Assembly: GCA_949744505.1 (NCBI GenBank)
Contig: CATJXY010000028.1
Location: 1-45,423 of the forward strand
Direction: 5' to 3'
DNA: 45,423 bases
DNA from: an uncultured Erysipelotrichaceae bacterium
Lineage (GTDB): Bacteria; Bacillota_I; Bacilli_A; Erysipelotrichales; Erysipelotrichaceae
Below are positions 9,174-18,388 of this stretch, one piece after another. How positions within the stretch are numbered: position 1 is the first letter of the stretch; each line of letters opens with the position of its first letter. The translations under genes and the position numbers were made by a program. The notes beneath the pieces are model-generated. The model searched no databases. It had not been told where the DNA came from and was given only the letters and a program-made list of their open reading frames with translations.

Positions 9174-10592
9174 ATGTTAGAAAATAAAACTAAAATTGTA
9201 TGTACAATTGGTCCAAGCAGCGATTCTGTTGAAATGATTGAAAAGCTTGCATCTGCCGGAATGAATATTTGTCGATTTAATTTTAGCCATGAAACGCAAG
9301 AACATCATGAAATCATAATGAGCCGAATTCGTGAAGTGAGTGAGAGATCAGGATATAACCTTGCGATTATGTTGGATACAAAGGGTCCTGAAATCAGAAC
9401 GGGTCTGTTTGAAAATGGTGGAGTAGAGTTTAAAAAAGGTGATGTTGTTAAACTGAGTAAGAAAGAAGTTTTGGGAAATCACGAATGTTTTCATATTCAA
9501 TGTCCGGAATTGTTTAATGATGTAGTTGAAGGAAATCGTATTTTGATTGATGATGGTAAGATGAACTTGACAGTATTGGAAAACGATGGAGAATACATCA
9601 GTTGCCGTGTGGAAAATACCGGATGGATCAAAAACCGTAAAGGATGCAATGTTCCCGGTGTTAGATTATCTATGCCATTTGTTTCAGAAAAAGATGAAAG
9701 TGATATTCGCTTTGGCTGTCGTCATAATATTGATTTTATTGCGGCAAGTTTCGTTAGAAGAGCGGAAGATGTTCTGGCAATTCGAGCTATTATAGAAGAT
9801 GAGAAAAAACCTGATATCCAAATTATCGTAAAGATTGAAAATCAGGAAGGTTTTGACAATTTAAAGGAAATTTTGAAAGTTGCGGATGGATGTATGGTTG
9901 CTCGTGGGGATTTAGGAGTAGAAGTATTAACATCCAGTGTTCCGAGTTATCAGAAAAAAATGGTTTCTATGTGTAATTCAATGGGAAAACCGGTTATTGT
10001 TGCAACACATATGCTTGAAAGTATGACACATAATCCGCGTCCTACCCGTGCTGAAGCAAATGATGTTTTTAATGCTGTTTTGGATGGTGCTGATGCGGTG
10101 ATGTTGAGTGGAGAAACGGCTGCGGGAGAATATCCGTATGAAGCGGTATCAACAATGGCTACGATTGCAAAGGCAGCAGAAGATATGATTGACTATCGTG
10201 ATAAACTTTCTAAATCTATTAGCTATTCTAATCGCAATATGGAAGATGCAATCGGTATCTCCGCAGCAGAAATGGCTTTATCGATGGAAAAAGTAAAAGC
10301 AATCTTGGCTTTCACTCAAAAAGGAATGACTGCCAAGAGCATGTCGAAATTTAGACCAAGTGTTCCAATTATTGCGGTGACGTTCTCTAAAGAAATTCAA
10401 CGTCAGTTAAATATATGTTGGGGTGTTACTTCTGTTTATTCTGATATTCAAAATAATCCGGATAACCAAGATGAACTTGCGAGAATTATTGCAAAAGGGT
10501 ATGGTTGTAAGAAAGGTGATTTAATTATCTTAACAATGGGATATCCGGTTGGAAGCGGTTCTACCAATACAATTAAAATAGTTGAAGTATAA
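9174..10592 (+). CDS. pyk: Pyruvate kinase
   Basis: 472 residues. It converts phosphoenolpyruvate and ADP to pyruvate and ATP at the end of glycolysis. Visible motifs are CRFNFSHE, MLDTKGPEIRTG, the catalytic lysine in IVKIEN, MVARGDLGVEV, and the signature with TRAEANDV and MLSGETAAGEYP. The product ends after the effector-binding C domain and lacks the extra PEP-utiliser-like C-terminal domain of Bacillus enzymes (about 585 residues). GGGAGG precedes the ATG. A strong terminator follows. Confidence 0.97.
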   Translation: MLENKTKIVCTIGPSSDSVEMIEKLASAGMNICRFNFSHETQEHHEIIMSRIREVSERSGYNLAIMLDTKGPEIRTGLFENGGVEFKKGDVVKLSKKEVLGNHECFHIQCPELFNDVVEGNRILIDDGKMNLTVLENDGEYISCRVENTGWIKNRKGCNVPGVRLSMPFVSEKDESDIRFGCRHNIDFIAASFVRRAEDVLAIRAIIEDEKKPDIQIIVKIENQEGFDNLKEILKVADGCMVARGDLGVEVLTSSVPSYQKKMVSMCNSMGKPVIVATHMLESMTHNPRPTRAEANDVFNAVLDGADAVMLSGETAAGEYPYEAVSTMATIAKAAEDMIDYRDKLSKSISYSNRNMEDAIGISAAEMALSMEKVKAILAFTQKGMTAKSMSKFRPSVPIIAVTFSKEIQRQLNICWGVTSVYSDIQNNPDNQDELARIIAKGYGCKKGDLIILTMGYPVGSGSTNTIKIVEV

Positions 10593-10599
10593 AATTATG

Positions 10600-10628
10600 A
10601 TCAGTTCTTAAAAGGACTGATTTTTTTT
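10600..10628 (+). terminator. Intrinsic terminator of pfkA-pyk
   Basis: TCAGTTCTT (10601-10609) pairs with AAGGACTGA (10612-10620), including one G-U pair, and is followed by eight T residues. Confidence 0.85.
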
Positions 10629-10630
10629 AT

Positions 10631-10661
10631 AAAAATAACCGATCATTTATTATGACCGGTT
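10631..10661 (-). terminator. Intrinsic terminator of the minus-strand rluD-peptidase operon
   Basis: Read on the minus strand, AACCGgTCAT pairs with ATGAtCGGTT around a 5-base loop (10637-10661, one mismatch), followed by a U-rich run given by the A-run at 10631-10635. It stands back to back with the pyk terminator. Confidence 0.7.
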
Positions 10662-10677
10662 TGACTGAAAATAAATT

Positions 10678-11736
10678 TTAAAAGGTTCTGATTTCTTCTA
10701 CTTTTTTCTGGTCTAATCGTTTGATGATTTCTACCATTAATTTAATTGTATTAATGTAATCATCATAATGTATCATGGAAGTAGGAGTATGAACATAGCG
10801 AGATGGAACATTGATTAATAAGACAGGCATTCCAGATTTTGTGTGTTGAAATTCGGAGGCATCTGTTCCACCATGTTTCATAATGGAAACTTGATATGGA
10901 ATCTTACATTCCTCAGCAACAGAAATTGCAAATTTAAGTAATTTACGATTTGAAATCGTGTATGAATCCATAAGACATAGCTCCGGACCTTTTCCTAAAG
11001 ATATTCCTTCATGAGGAGCTCCGTTCATGTCATCTGCTGTTCCGACATCAATGGAAAAACCAATATCAGCACAGGAAAGATAACCTAATGTTTTTGCACC
11101 ACGTGTTCCGACTTCTTCTTGAACCGATCCACCACCGATAAAAGTATTTGGATGTCCTTCTTTTTTCAATATTTCCATGATTCGGTAGGATACAGCACAA
11201 CCAATACGATTATCCCAGGCTTTATTGACTAAATACTTTTTATCTAAGCCTAACTGTGTAAAATTACCTTTTGGAACAATAAAATCACCAATTTGAATTC
11301 CAAGTTTTATGACTTCTTCTTTGCTGGTACATCCTACATCTAAAGTTAAATTGTCAATGTTCGGCAATTCCTTTTGAGAAAACTCCGGTCCCAGTGCACA
11401 AAGAGCATCGACTGGACCCTTATCAGTTAAAATAGTAAAATGTTGAGACATCACACCGGTAATGAAAAAGAATCCACAGCGTGAAAATTTGATATAACCA
11501 TCAGATGTAATATGACGTACTATGAATCCAACTTCATCCATATGACCGACTGCTAAAATGCGTGGTCCGTTACCATCTAATGTTGCGATAAGAGAGCCAA
11601 GGCGATCACATTCAATTTTATCGGCAACAGGAGTATATTTTTTACGAAGATAATCTCTTACATTTTCTTCATTGCCTGATGTCCCTTGAATATCTGTGAG
11701 TTCTTTTAAAAACTGTATTTCTTTTGAATCTATCAT
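10678..11736 (-). CDS. M42 family metallopeptidase (glutamyl aminopeptidase-like)
   Basis: 352 residues. M42 enzymes are cytoplasmic dinuclear-metal aminopeptidases that assemble into tetrahedral dodecamers and trim peptides. The metal and catalytic residues are all visible: H65 and D67 (GHMDEVG), D175 (AWDNR), E207/E208 (QEEVG), D230 and H316 (RYVHTP). GGAGAT precedes the ATG. It lies 13 bases after the pseudouridine synthase gene, so the two form a minus-strand operon. The exact substrate (PepA-like, FrvX-like or YsdC-like) cannot be set from sequence. Confidence 0.9.
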   Translation of the reverse strand: MIDSKEIQFLKELTDIQGTSGNEENVRDYLRKKYTPVADKIECDRLGSLIATLDGNGPRILAVGHMDEVGFIVRHITSDGYIKFSRCGFFFITGVMSQHFTILTDKGPVDALCALGPEFSQKELPNIDNLTLDVGCTSKEEVIKLGIQIGDFIVPKGNFTQLGLDKKYLVNKAWDNRIGCAVSYRIMEILKKEGHPNTFIGGGSVQEEVGTRGAKTLGYLSCADIGFSIDVGTADDMNGAPHEGISLGKGPELCLMDSYTISNRKLLKFAISVAEECKIPYQVSIMKHGGTDASEFQHTKSGMPVLLINVPSRYVHTPTSMIHYDDYINTIKLMVEIIKRLDQKKVEEIRTF

Positions 11737-11749
11737 AATTTTATCTCCT

Positions 11750-12652
11750 TTATTTAAAGAATTTTTTCATATCGTTTGGAATCGGTGCTTTGATTGTCGA
11801 TGAGAGCAATGTTATTGGATCGACGTAAGTTATTTCAGCGGCATGCAAAGCACAACGATTGATAAGTGGGGAAGTGTTACCATATAGTTCATCTGATAAA
11901 ATCGGATTTTTGAGATGAAGCATACTTAATCTCACTTGATGTGTTCTTCCGCTTTCTAAAGTACATTGAACAACGCTATACTTCTTATTTCTCTTTAACG
12001 TTTCATAACGAGTTACGGCTTCTTTTCCTTCTTCTGCTATTCTCATTTTACGAGCATCATGACGATCTCTTGCAATTTTAATTCGAACTGCACCTTTAAG
12101 TGAACGAATATTTCCTTCTACAACAGCTAAATAAGTTCTTTTGATTCGATTCTCATTTAAACACTGATCAAAGAAAGGAAGAAAGAACGGAATCTTACAA
12201 AATAAGATACATCCGGTCGTATTTTTATCTAATCGATGGACAGCCCGTACCGGAATGTCTAGATTATTACATTGATAATAATAGCTAACCCCGTTATACA
12301 GGGTATTGCTTCCGTTTTTTGATTCTGGGTAAACAATCATTCTTGATGGTTTATCCACTATTAAGACACAATCATCTTCATATAATACATGAAGATTGAA
12401 ATACTCCGGATTGAAATCGCATTTTTCATCAGTACTTAAATCAATCATCAATTTATCGTTTGGCTTAATTGGAGCATCTTGAGTTAAGGTTATACCATTT
12501 AAAGTCATTTTTCTATTGATACATAATAAGTATTTATTTTTTCGGGATTGATTATATAAATCAAGATAATCATAAACTGTATCATAAGGATCATTTTGCT
12601 CAAATTGAATTTGTAGGGTATTTCTAATTAATTTTTGTTTCATACATCTCAT
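11750..12652 (-). CDS. RluA/RluD family pseudouridine synthase
   Basis: 300 residues. The catalytic motif HRLDKNTTG carries Asp142; the usual sequence is HRLDxxTSG, so the second Ser is Thr here. A degenerate S4-like RNA-binding domain occupies residues 1-75, then the synthase fold follows. The family converts uridine to pseudouridine in 23S rRNA or tRNA; which site is modified cannot be told. Two starts are possible, 12652 and 12643 (MKQKLIR); neither has a strong ribosome binding site. The gene is divergent from yqfC. Confidence 0.88.
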   Translation of the reverse strand: MRCMKQKLIRNTLQIQFEQNDPYDTVYDYLDLYNQSRKNKYLLCINRKMTLNGITLTQDAPIKPNDKLMIDLSTDEKCDFNPEYFNLHVLYEDDCVLIVDKPSRMIVYPESKNGSNTLYNGVSYYYQCNNLDIPVRAVHRLDKNTTGCILFCKIPFFLPFFDQCLNENRIKRTYLAVVEGNIRSLKGAVRIKIARDRHDARKMRIAEEGKEAVTRYETLKRNKKYSVVQCTLESGRTHQVRLSMLHLKNPILSDELYGNTSPLINRCALHAAEITYVDPITLLSSTIKAPIPNDMKKFFK

Positions 12653-12658
12653 CTTCTT

Positions 12659-12686
12659 TCATAAGAGATATTTTAAATCATAAAAT
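12659..12686 (+). promoter_or_regulatory. Candidate sigma-E-type promoter of yqfC
   Basis: TCATAAG (12659-12665), a 13-base spacer and CATAAAAT (12679-12686) resemble the mother-cell sigma-E consensus (KMATATT, 13-15 bases, CATACAHT), matching 5 of 7 and 7 of 8. B. subtilis yqfC-yqfD is sigma-E controlled. The match is by eye only. Confidence 0.4.
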
Positions 12687-12709
12687 ATAAAAAGGAAAGG
12701 GGGAGATCT

Positions 12710-12919
12710 ATGATTACGATTGATTCCAATCAAGTTTTAATAGAAAGATTTGATCGTTTAGAAGAAGTACAAACCTCAAAGATTATTGTTCATGATCAAA
12801 CCGGTAAATTTATAATTGAGGGATCATCCCTAAGAGTTAAGTTGTTTTGTAAAGATGAAATATTGATTTTGGGGAAAATAGATTCTGTGAGGCTGATAAG
12901 AAATGAAGCGAATCGGTAA
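12710..12919 (+). CDS. yqfC: Sporulation protein YqfC (YabP/YqfC family)
   Basis: 69 residues, shorter than Bacillus YqfC (about 93), lacking the N-terminal segment. The body (TSKIIVHDQTGKFIIEGSS, then EILILGKIDSV) matches the small beta-rich YabP/YqfC fold. Members are made in the mother cell during spore formation and have no known biochemical activity. A purine-rich AAAGGGGGAG lies just upstream of the ATG. It overlaps yqfD by 17 bases, and the order yqfC-yqfD-phoH supports the call. Confidence 0.8.
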   Translation: MITIDSNQVLIERFDRLEEVQTSKIIVHDQTGKFIIEGSSLRVKLFCKDEILILGKIDSVRLIRNEANR

Positions 12920-13841
12920 GTCAATGGATATTTGGCAAATTAAGATGCCACTTCTTTCATTTTATAGGAAAGTTCAAGCTCAAAATCTTGAAATAAGAGA
13001 TGTGCAGTTTGAAGAAGGATGGATTACTTTCGGTACTTCTCCATTTAATAAAAGAGAGATTTTAAGAATTTTTCCCAAAGCAGAATTATTGCAAAGAAAA
13101 GGTATCATCGGACATATTTTTATTCAATTGACGGATGTTAAAAAAATAATTCTTTTAATATTTGCATCGGGAGTGTGGTTTTTTTTATCGCAGTGTGTTT
13201 TTGAGGTAGAATATTATGGAGATAAAGATTTACTGAAAAGAAAAATAGAAGAAACACTTATTGAAAATGTACATCAAATTCCTTTTTCTAAGCATGAACT
13301 ATCCATTGAAGAAGCAGAAAAAATTCTAAAAGAAAAGTACCAAGATGAACTCTCTTGGCTGGAAGTTGTTGAGGTTGGCTCCAAATATCAAGTCTATTTT
13401 GTTGCAAAAGAGGTTGTGGAAACGCCCCAATTAAAAAGCGATCCGCTTATTGCCACGAAGGATGGGATGGTCGTTTATTTTGATGTGGAAAATGGACAGA
13501 AAATGGTTAATGTCAATCAAATTGTATATAAGGGGGATGTTTTGGTAAATAATATCCTTGTTGACTCTTCGGGTAATGAAAAGCCATTATATGTAAAAGG
13601 AAAGGTATATGGTTATACATGGTATACAATAGAAAGTATGATAAATGAATCAGAATGTAAAAATATCCATGATGCACTTGTTTATTTAAGACTTTTATTT
13701 GATTGTCGTAATCAAATTTCTAAAGAAATCAGTGATGGGGAAAGAATCGAGAGTGAAAAAGTTTTGCAATTTATTCATGAGGAAGGTAAAATAAAGATAA
13801 AGATTCATTACACGTTGTATGAAGATCTTACTCGACCTTAA
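12903..13841 (+). CDS. yqfD: Sporulation protein YqfD
   Basis: 312 residues, shorter than Bacillus YqfD (about 398). The N-terminal cytoplasmic part is followed by one membrane helix (about residues 81-100, KIILLIFASGVWFFLSQCVF), then an extracytoplasmic domain with the family pattern GMVVYFDVENGQ and VYKGDVLV. In B. subtilis YqfD is a mother-cell membrane protein needed for normal spore development. The shorter C-terminus may be a lineage trait. It is coupled to yqfC upstream and lies 11 bases before phoH. Confidence 0.85.
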   Translation: MKRIGKSMDIWQIKMPLLSFYRKVQAQNLEIRDVQFEEGWITFGTSPFNKREILRIFPKAELLQRKGIIGHIFIQLTDVKKIILLIFASGVWFFLSQCVFEVEYYGDKDLLKRKIEETLIENVHQIPFSKHELSIEEAEKILKEKYQDELSWLEVVEVGSKYQVYFVAKEVVETPQLKSDPLIATKDGMVVYFDVENGQKMVNVNQIVYKGDVLVNNILVDSSGNEKPLYVKGKVYGYTWYTIESMINESECKNIHDALVYLRLLFDCRNQISKEISDGERIESEKVLQFIHEEGKIKIKIHYTLYEDLTRP

Positions 13842-13852
13842 AGGAGAATGGA

Positions 13853-14806
13853 ATGACTTTAAAATTTACCATTGAAAATTGTACTTCTCAACAGGCTCAA
13901 GAATTGTTGGGATTTCAAGATAAGAATTTAAAATGTTTGTCTAATTTATTTAATGCTCGTATTATCTTTCGTTCTGATGAGTTTATTTTAGAAGGTGAAA
14001 ATAATCAAGAGCTTGAAATGTTAAAGTTGTGTATTTTATCTCTGTTTGAGCTTATAAAAGAAAACTATCGGATTAATGAGCGAGATATAATTTATGCTTC
14101 CAATCAATTAAAAAAAGGGAAGAGAGTAGATTTAGTCTCTCTATATGAAAATATTGTGTCAAAAACAGTTTCCGGAAGGATGATTTTTCCTAAAACATTG
14201 GGTCAAAAAGATTTTGTAGAGGCTATGAGGAAGAAAGATATTGTTTTTGCACAAGGACCGGCCGGAACAGGAAAGACTTATTTGGCAGTCGTTTATGCAG
14301 TTGATTGTTTGAAAAAGGGGGATATCAAGCGAATTATTTTAACTCGTCCTGCTGTGGAAGCTGGGGAAAGCCTTGGATTTTTACCGGGAGATTTAAAGGA
14401 AAAAGTAGATCCATATTTAAGACCTTTATATGATGCATTAAATGATATGCTTTCGAATGAAACGGTTGAAAAATATATAGAAAAAGGAATAATTGAAATT
14501 GCTCCATTGGCATATATGCGTGGTCGTACTTTGGATGATTCTTTTATAATTTTAGATGAGGCACAGAATACGACAAGTATGCAAATGAAGATGTTTTTGA
14601 CTCGTTTGGGATTTCACTCTAAAATGGTTATTACCGGTGATGTGACTCAAACAGATTTGAAAAGCGGACAAAAATCAGGCTTAGTTGAAGCACTTGATTT
14701 ATTAAAGGATATGGATGAAATCGCAATGATTCGTCTTGATAGAGATGACGTTGTACGCAATCCGATTGTTTCTAAGATTATTGCATGTTATGAGAATCAA
14801 AAATAG
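13853..14806 (+). CDS. phoH: PhoH family protein
   Basis: 317 residues. A PhoH-type P-loop ATPase related to RNA helicase cores, suggested to act with YbeY in RNA metabolism. The Walker A GPAGTGKT is at 135-142, Walker B FIILDEAQN follows, then VITGDVTQTDL. The N-terminal 100 residues form the family's KH-like region. AAGGAG lies close upstream of the start. In B. subtilis phoH is followed by yqfF (pgpH) and then ybeY; here an ABC-F gene takes that place. Confidence 0.93.
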   Translation: MTLKFTIENCTSQQAQELLGFQDKNLKCLSNLFNARIIFRSDEFILEGENNQELEMLKLCILSLFELIKENYRINERDIIYASNQLKKGKRVDLVSLYENIVSKTVSGRMIFPKTLGQKDFVEAMRKKDIVFAQGPAGTGKTYLAVVYAVDCLKKGDIKRIILTRPAVEAGESLGFLPGDLKEKVDPYLRPLYDALNDMLSNETVEKYIEKGIIEIAPLAYMRGRTLDDSFIILDEAQNTTSMQMKMFLTRLGFHSKMVITGDVTQTDLKSGQKSGLVEALDLLKDMDEIAMIRLDRDDVVRNPIVSKIIACYENQK

Positions 14807-14817
14807 TTGAGGGATAT

Positions 14818-16572
14818 ATGAATTTAATACAAATCAGAGATTTACAAAAAAGTTATACGGATCAAAAGCTCTTGAAGAAGATTGATTTTACATTTAATGA
14901 AGGGGATAAAGTGGGGGTAATTGGTATCAATGGAGCGGGGAAAAGTACTTTTTTAAAAATTTTAGCAGGAGTTGAAAAAGCAGATGAGGGAGAAATTTTT
15001 ATTCATCCCAAATGTACGATTCGTTATCTTGCACAAACACCGGTTTTTGATCAATCTTGCAGTGTTTTGGATTATGTACTAAAAAATGCATATGAGAAAA
15101 AAGATGAAGTAAAAGAATATGAAGCAAAATCCATTTTGACTAAACTTAAAATCAATGATTTTGATCAAGATGTGACTGTTTTAAGTGGCGGACAGAAAAA
15201 ACGAGTTGCTTTAGCATGTGCTTTGATTGCTCCATGTAGTTGTCTTATTTTGGATGAGCCTACAAATCACTTGGATTATGAAATGGTGGAATGGTTTGAA
15301 AAAAGATTAATTAAGTCTCAACAGTCAATCATTATGATTACACATGATCGTTATTTTCTTGAAAGAGTTTGTAATCGAATCGTTGAAATTGATCATGGAC
15401 ATTCAGAATGTTATGATGCCAACTATTCTAAGTATCTGCAAGAAAAAGAAATACGATTAGCTACTTTAGCAGCAAATGAAAGAAAAAGACAAACACTTTT
15501 AAGAAAAGAACGGGCTTGGATTCAAAGAGGTGCTTTAGCAAGAAGTACAAAAAGTAAGGAACGTATCGCAAGATTCGAAAAATTACAGGCTCAGGAAGGA
15601 ATCAAAGTTAAAGATAAATTAAAGCTCAATTCAATTTCATCGCGATTAGGTAATAAAACGATCGAAGTACATCATGTTTGTAAAAGTTATGATAGTAAAG
15701 TTCTGTTAAATGATTTCAGTTATACTTTGAATCGATTTGAAAGGCTGGGAATTGTCGGAGAAAATGGAAGCGGAAAATCAACATTATTAAATATGTTTGC
15801 TAAAATAGTGTCTCCGGATGAAGGTGAGGTTGAAATTGGAGAAACAGTAAGAATCGGATATTTTAGGCAAGAACTTCAAGATATGGATGAATCAATTCGT
15901 GTCATCGATTATATTCGTGAGATTGGGGAAGTGATCGAAACGTTAGAAGGAGAAGTTCGTGCTTCAGAACTTTTAGAACAATTCCTTTTTACAAAAGATC
16001 AGCAATGGCAACCAATAAATCGACTTTCCGGTGGAGAAAAAAGAAGATTATATCTTTGTTCGATTCTAATGAGCCGTCCAAATATTCTTCTTTTGGATGA
16101 ACCGACGAATGATTTGGATATTGAAACAATTTCAATTTTAGAAGAGTTTTTAGAGTCTTTTAAAGGGGCGGTTGTTGCAGTTTCTCATGATCGATATTTT
16201 TTGGATAAAGCGGTGGATACACTTTTGATTTTTAAAGGACAGGGCAAGATTGAAAAATGGTTGCATAGTTATAGTGAATATTTAATCGAGCGTCAGCCTG
16301 AAAAGACGAATAAAGAAAGACAAGCAACTGTTCAAAAAGAGAAACAAGTTAAAATAACGTATCTGGAAAAGAAAGAATTGGAAAGTCTTGACGATAAGAT
16401 TGCCGAAATGGAACAAATTGTAAAAAATCTTGAAGAGGAATTAAATAAAACAACAGATTATAATCAAATCAAGGAAATCTGTACTAAATTAGATCAAGGT
16501 CGTTTGGATTTAGAAAAGATAACAGAACGATGGATGGAATTAAATGAATTACAAGAACAATCACAGAAATGA
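14818..16572 (+). CDS. ABC-F family ATPase, Uup/YfmR-like
   Basis: 584 residues with two ABC domains and no membrane segment, the ABC-F layout. Walker A motifs are GINGAGKS (36-43) and GENGSGKS; signatures are LSGGQKKR and LSGGEKRR; both Walker B motifs (LILDEPTNHLD, LLLDEPTNDLD) are complete. The linker WIQRGALARSTKSKERI is typical of Uup-type proteins, and the C-terminal 80 residues are a coiled coil. ABC-F proteins bind the ribosomal E site and rescue stalled translation. It sits between phoH and ybeY where Bacilli carry the yqfF phosphodiesterase gene. Confidence 0.9.
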   Translation: MNLIQIRDLQKSYTDQKLLKKIDFTFNEGDKVGVIGINGAGKSTFLKILAGVEKADEGEIFIHPKCTIRYLAQTPVFDQSCSVLDYVLKNAYEKKDEVKEYEAKSILTKLKINDFDQDVTVLSGGQKKRVALACALIAPCSCLILDEPTNHLDYEMVEWFEKRLIKSQQSIIMITHDRYFLERVCNRIVEIDHGHSECYDANYSKYLQEKEIRLATLAANERKRQTLLRKERAWIQRGALARSTKSKERIARFEKLQAQEGIKVKDKLKLNSISSRLGNKTIEVHHVCKSYDSKVLLNDFSYTLNRFERLGIVGENGSGKSTLLNMFAKIVSPDEGEVEIGETVRIGYFRQELQDMDESIRVIDYIREIGEVIETLEGEVRASELLEQFLFTKDQQWQPINRLSGGEKRRLYLCSILMSRPNILLLDEPTNDLDIETISILEEFLESFKGAVVAVSHDRYFLDKAVDTLLIFKGQGKIEKWLHSYSEYLIERQPEKTNKERQATVQKEKQVKITYLEKKELESLDDKIAEMEQIVKNLEEELNKTTDYNQIKEICTKLDQGRLDLEKITERWMELNELQEQSQK

Positions 16573-16577
16573 GCGGA

Positions 16578-16606
16578 TGTGAAAATGTTGTGATTTATGA
16601 TATAAT
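16578..16606 (+). promoter_or_regulatory. Promoter of ybeY-cdd-era-recO
   Basis: TGTGAA (16578-16583), a 17-base spacer, then TATAAT (16601-16606) with an extended TG at 16598-16599. The predicted start near 16613 gives a short leader containing the purine-rich GGCGGAAAG before the ybeY ATG. Confidence 0.7.
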
Positions 16607-16628
16607 ACAGTAGAGGGCGGAAAGATTT

Positions 16629-17084
16629 ATGATTACATGTGCATGTATAAATAAAACAAGAGAAAAAGGATGGCTGGAGTATAAAAAGCAATTTGAAACC
16701 ATTGCGAAAAGGGCATCCGAAATACTGGTAAAAAAAGAAGAATATGCAGTTTCTGTTATATTTGTCAAAGATAAACGCATTCATCAGATCAATCGCGATT
16801 ATCGAAATGTGGATCGTGTAACGGATGTCATTACATTTGCAGCATTTGAAGGAGAAGATTTTGAAGATGTCCTTGACATAAAAGAATTAGGAGATATTTT
16901 TATTAATGTAGATGCAGCTAAAAGGCAAGCGGAACAATACGGTCATTCTTTACAAAGAGAAATCTGCTTTTTGTTTACACATGGATTGTTGCATTGTTTT
17001 GGGTTTGATCATATGAATGAAGAAGATGAAAAAGAGATGTTTACATATCAAAAAGAAATTTTGGATGAAATTATAGCAAGATAA
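16629..17084 (+). CDS. ybeY: Endoribonuclease YbeY
   Basis: 151 residues. A zinc-dependent RNase for 16S rRNA 3' maturation and ribosome quality control. The metal motif HGLLHCFGFDH carries H118, H122 and H128. The motif before it (RVTDVITFAAFEGE) replaces the common DVLSFP with DVITFA. The ribosome binding site is weak (GGCGGAAAG). It lies directly after its own promoter and 12 bases before cdd. Confidence 0.95.
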   Translation: MITCACINKTREKGWLEYKKQFETIAKRASEILVKKEEYAVSVIFVKDKRIHQINRDYRNVDRVTDVITFAAFEGEDFEDVLDIKELGDIFINVDAAKRQAEQYGHSLQREICFLFTHGLLHCFGFDHMNEEDEKEMFTYQKEILDEIIAR

Positions 17085-17096
17085 GGAGAAAAGATT

Positions 17097-17498
17097 ATGG
17101 AACAGAAAATATTATTGGAACATGCGTTCAAAGCAATGGAGAATGCATATGCACCATATTCTCATTTTAGAGTCGGAGCATGTGTAGTTATGAAAGACGG
17201 AACATATTTCTATGGTGCAAATATCGAGAATGCATCTTTTGGTGGTACGAATTGTGGTGAAAGAAGTGCTGTTTTTGCAGCATATTCAAATGGATATCGC
17301 AAAGATGATATCGAAGCACTTGCAATCGTTAGTGAAGGACATCGTTTGGCTGCTCCGTGTGGTATTTGTCGTCAGGTTTTAAGTGAATTATTGAACCAAA
17401 AGACTCCGATTCTTTTAGCGACAAAATCAGGTTTATTTAAAGAAACGAACATTGAAGAGCTTCTTCCGATGCAATTTAACGGAGATGATTTAGCGTGA
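17097..17498 (+). CDS. cdd: Cytidine deaminase
   Basis: 133 residues, the small homotetrameric type. It deaminates cytidine and deoxycytidine to uridines in pyrimidine salvage. Zinc ligands are C53 (TNCGERS, with catalytic Glu55) and C88/C91 (PCGICRQ). The usual CAE motif reads CGE. AAGGAG precedes the ATG. The stop overlaps the GTG start of era by 4 bases (GTGA), so the two are coupled. The dgkA gene found upstream of cdd in Bacillus is absent. Confidence 0.96.
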   Translation: MEQKILLEHAFKAMENAYAPYSHFRVGACVVMKDGTYFYGANIENASFGGTNCGERSAVFAAYSNGYRKDDIEALAIVSEGHRLAAPCGICRQVLSELLNQKTPILLATKSGLFKETNIEELLPMQFNGDDLA

Positions 17499-18388
17499 AG
17501 TCCGGATTTGTTGCATTGATCGGAAGACCGAATGCCGGGAAAAGTACTTTGATGAATGCACTTCTTAAACAGAAGGTTGCAATCATATCACCTAAACCGC
17601 AAACAACCAGAAATTCTATTCGTGGAATAAGAACAGATGAGGATTCTCAAATTATTTTTGTGGATACTCCGGGAATACATAAGGCAAAACATGAGTTGGG
17701 AGCGCAGATGAATAAAGAGGCTGCAAGCTCGGCAAGTGGGGTCGATATGATTTATTATCTTGTTGATGCGAGTGAAAAATTCGGAAGCGGAGATGAGTAT
17801 GTATTGAAAATGCTTGAAAATACACATCTTCCGGTATTCTTGATTTATAACAAAATCGATCTTATAAGCAAGGAGCATCTTTTGGTTCAACTTAATAAAT
17901 GGAAGGATCGCTTTAATTTTGAAGAAATCATTCCGGTTTCTGCTAAACAAAGTGAAAATCTCGAACATTTAATTGAAGTGACCAAAGAGCATCTTGAGGA
18001 AGGAATTCAATATTATCCGTCTGATATGGTATGCGATTATCCTGAGCAGTTCATCATGTCTGAAATTATTCGCGAAAAGCTTTTGTATAATACAGAGCAA
18101 GAAATTCCTCATTCGACAGCCGTTGTCATTGAAAGAATACGAAGAAGAAGAGATACATTAATTATAAACGCTATGATATTGGTGGAGAGAGATTCACAAA
18201 AAGGAATTATTATCGGAAAACAAGGAGCTATGATTAAGAAAGTCGGATTACAGGCGAGAGAAGAACTGGAATCCATACTGGGTGAAAAGATTTTCTTAGA
18301 ATTATTTGTGAGAGTAGAAAAAGATTGGCGAAATAGAAAATCGAAACTTCAACAATTAGGTTATATACAGGTGGAAAATGAACGATAG
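17495..18388 (+). CDS. era: GTPase Era
   Basis: 297 residues. Era is a GTPase that binds the 3' end of 16S rRNA and checks 30S assembly. G1 is GRPNAGKST (10-18), then DTPGIHKAKHELG, NKID and a C-terminal KH domain (GIIIGKQGAMIKKVG). The GTG start at 17495 overlaps the cdd stop and has GGAG about 11 bases upstream. The 3' end overlaps recO by 11 bases. Confidence 0.97.
   Translation: MKSGFVALIGRPNAGKSTLMNALLKQKVAIISPKPQTTRNSIRGIRTDEDSQIIFVDTPGIHKAKHELGAQMNKEAASSASGVDMIYYLVDASEKFGSGDEYVLKMLENTHLPVFLIYNKIDLISKEHLLVQLNKWKDRFNFEEIIPVSAKQSENLEHLIEVTKEHLEEGIQYYPSDMVCDYPEQFIMSEIIREKLLYNTEQEIPHSTAVVIERIRRRRDTLIINAMILVERDSQKGIIIGKQGAMIKKVGLQAREELESILGEKIFLELFVRVEKDWRNRKSKLQQLGYIQVENER

Noticed and set aside
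17588..17968. Minus-strand frame of 126 codons inside era
   Set aside because: Antisense shadow of the Era GTPase domain; no ribosome binding site or recognisable motif.
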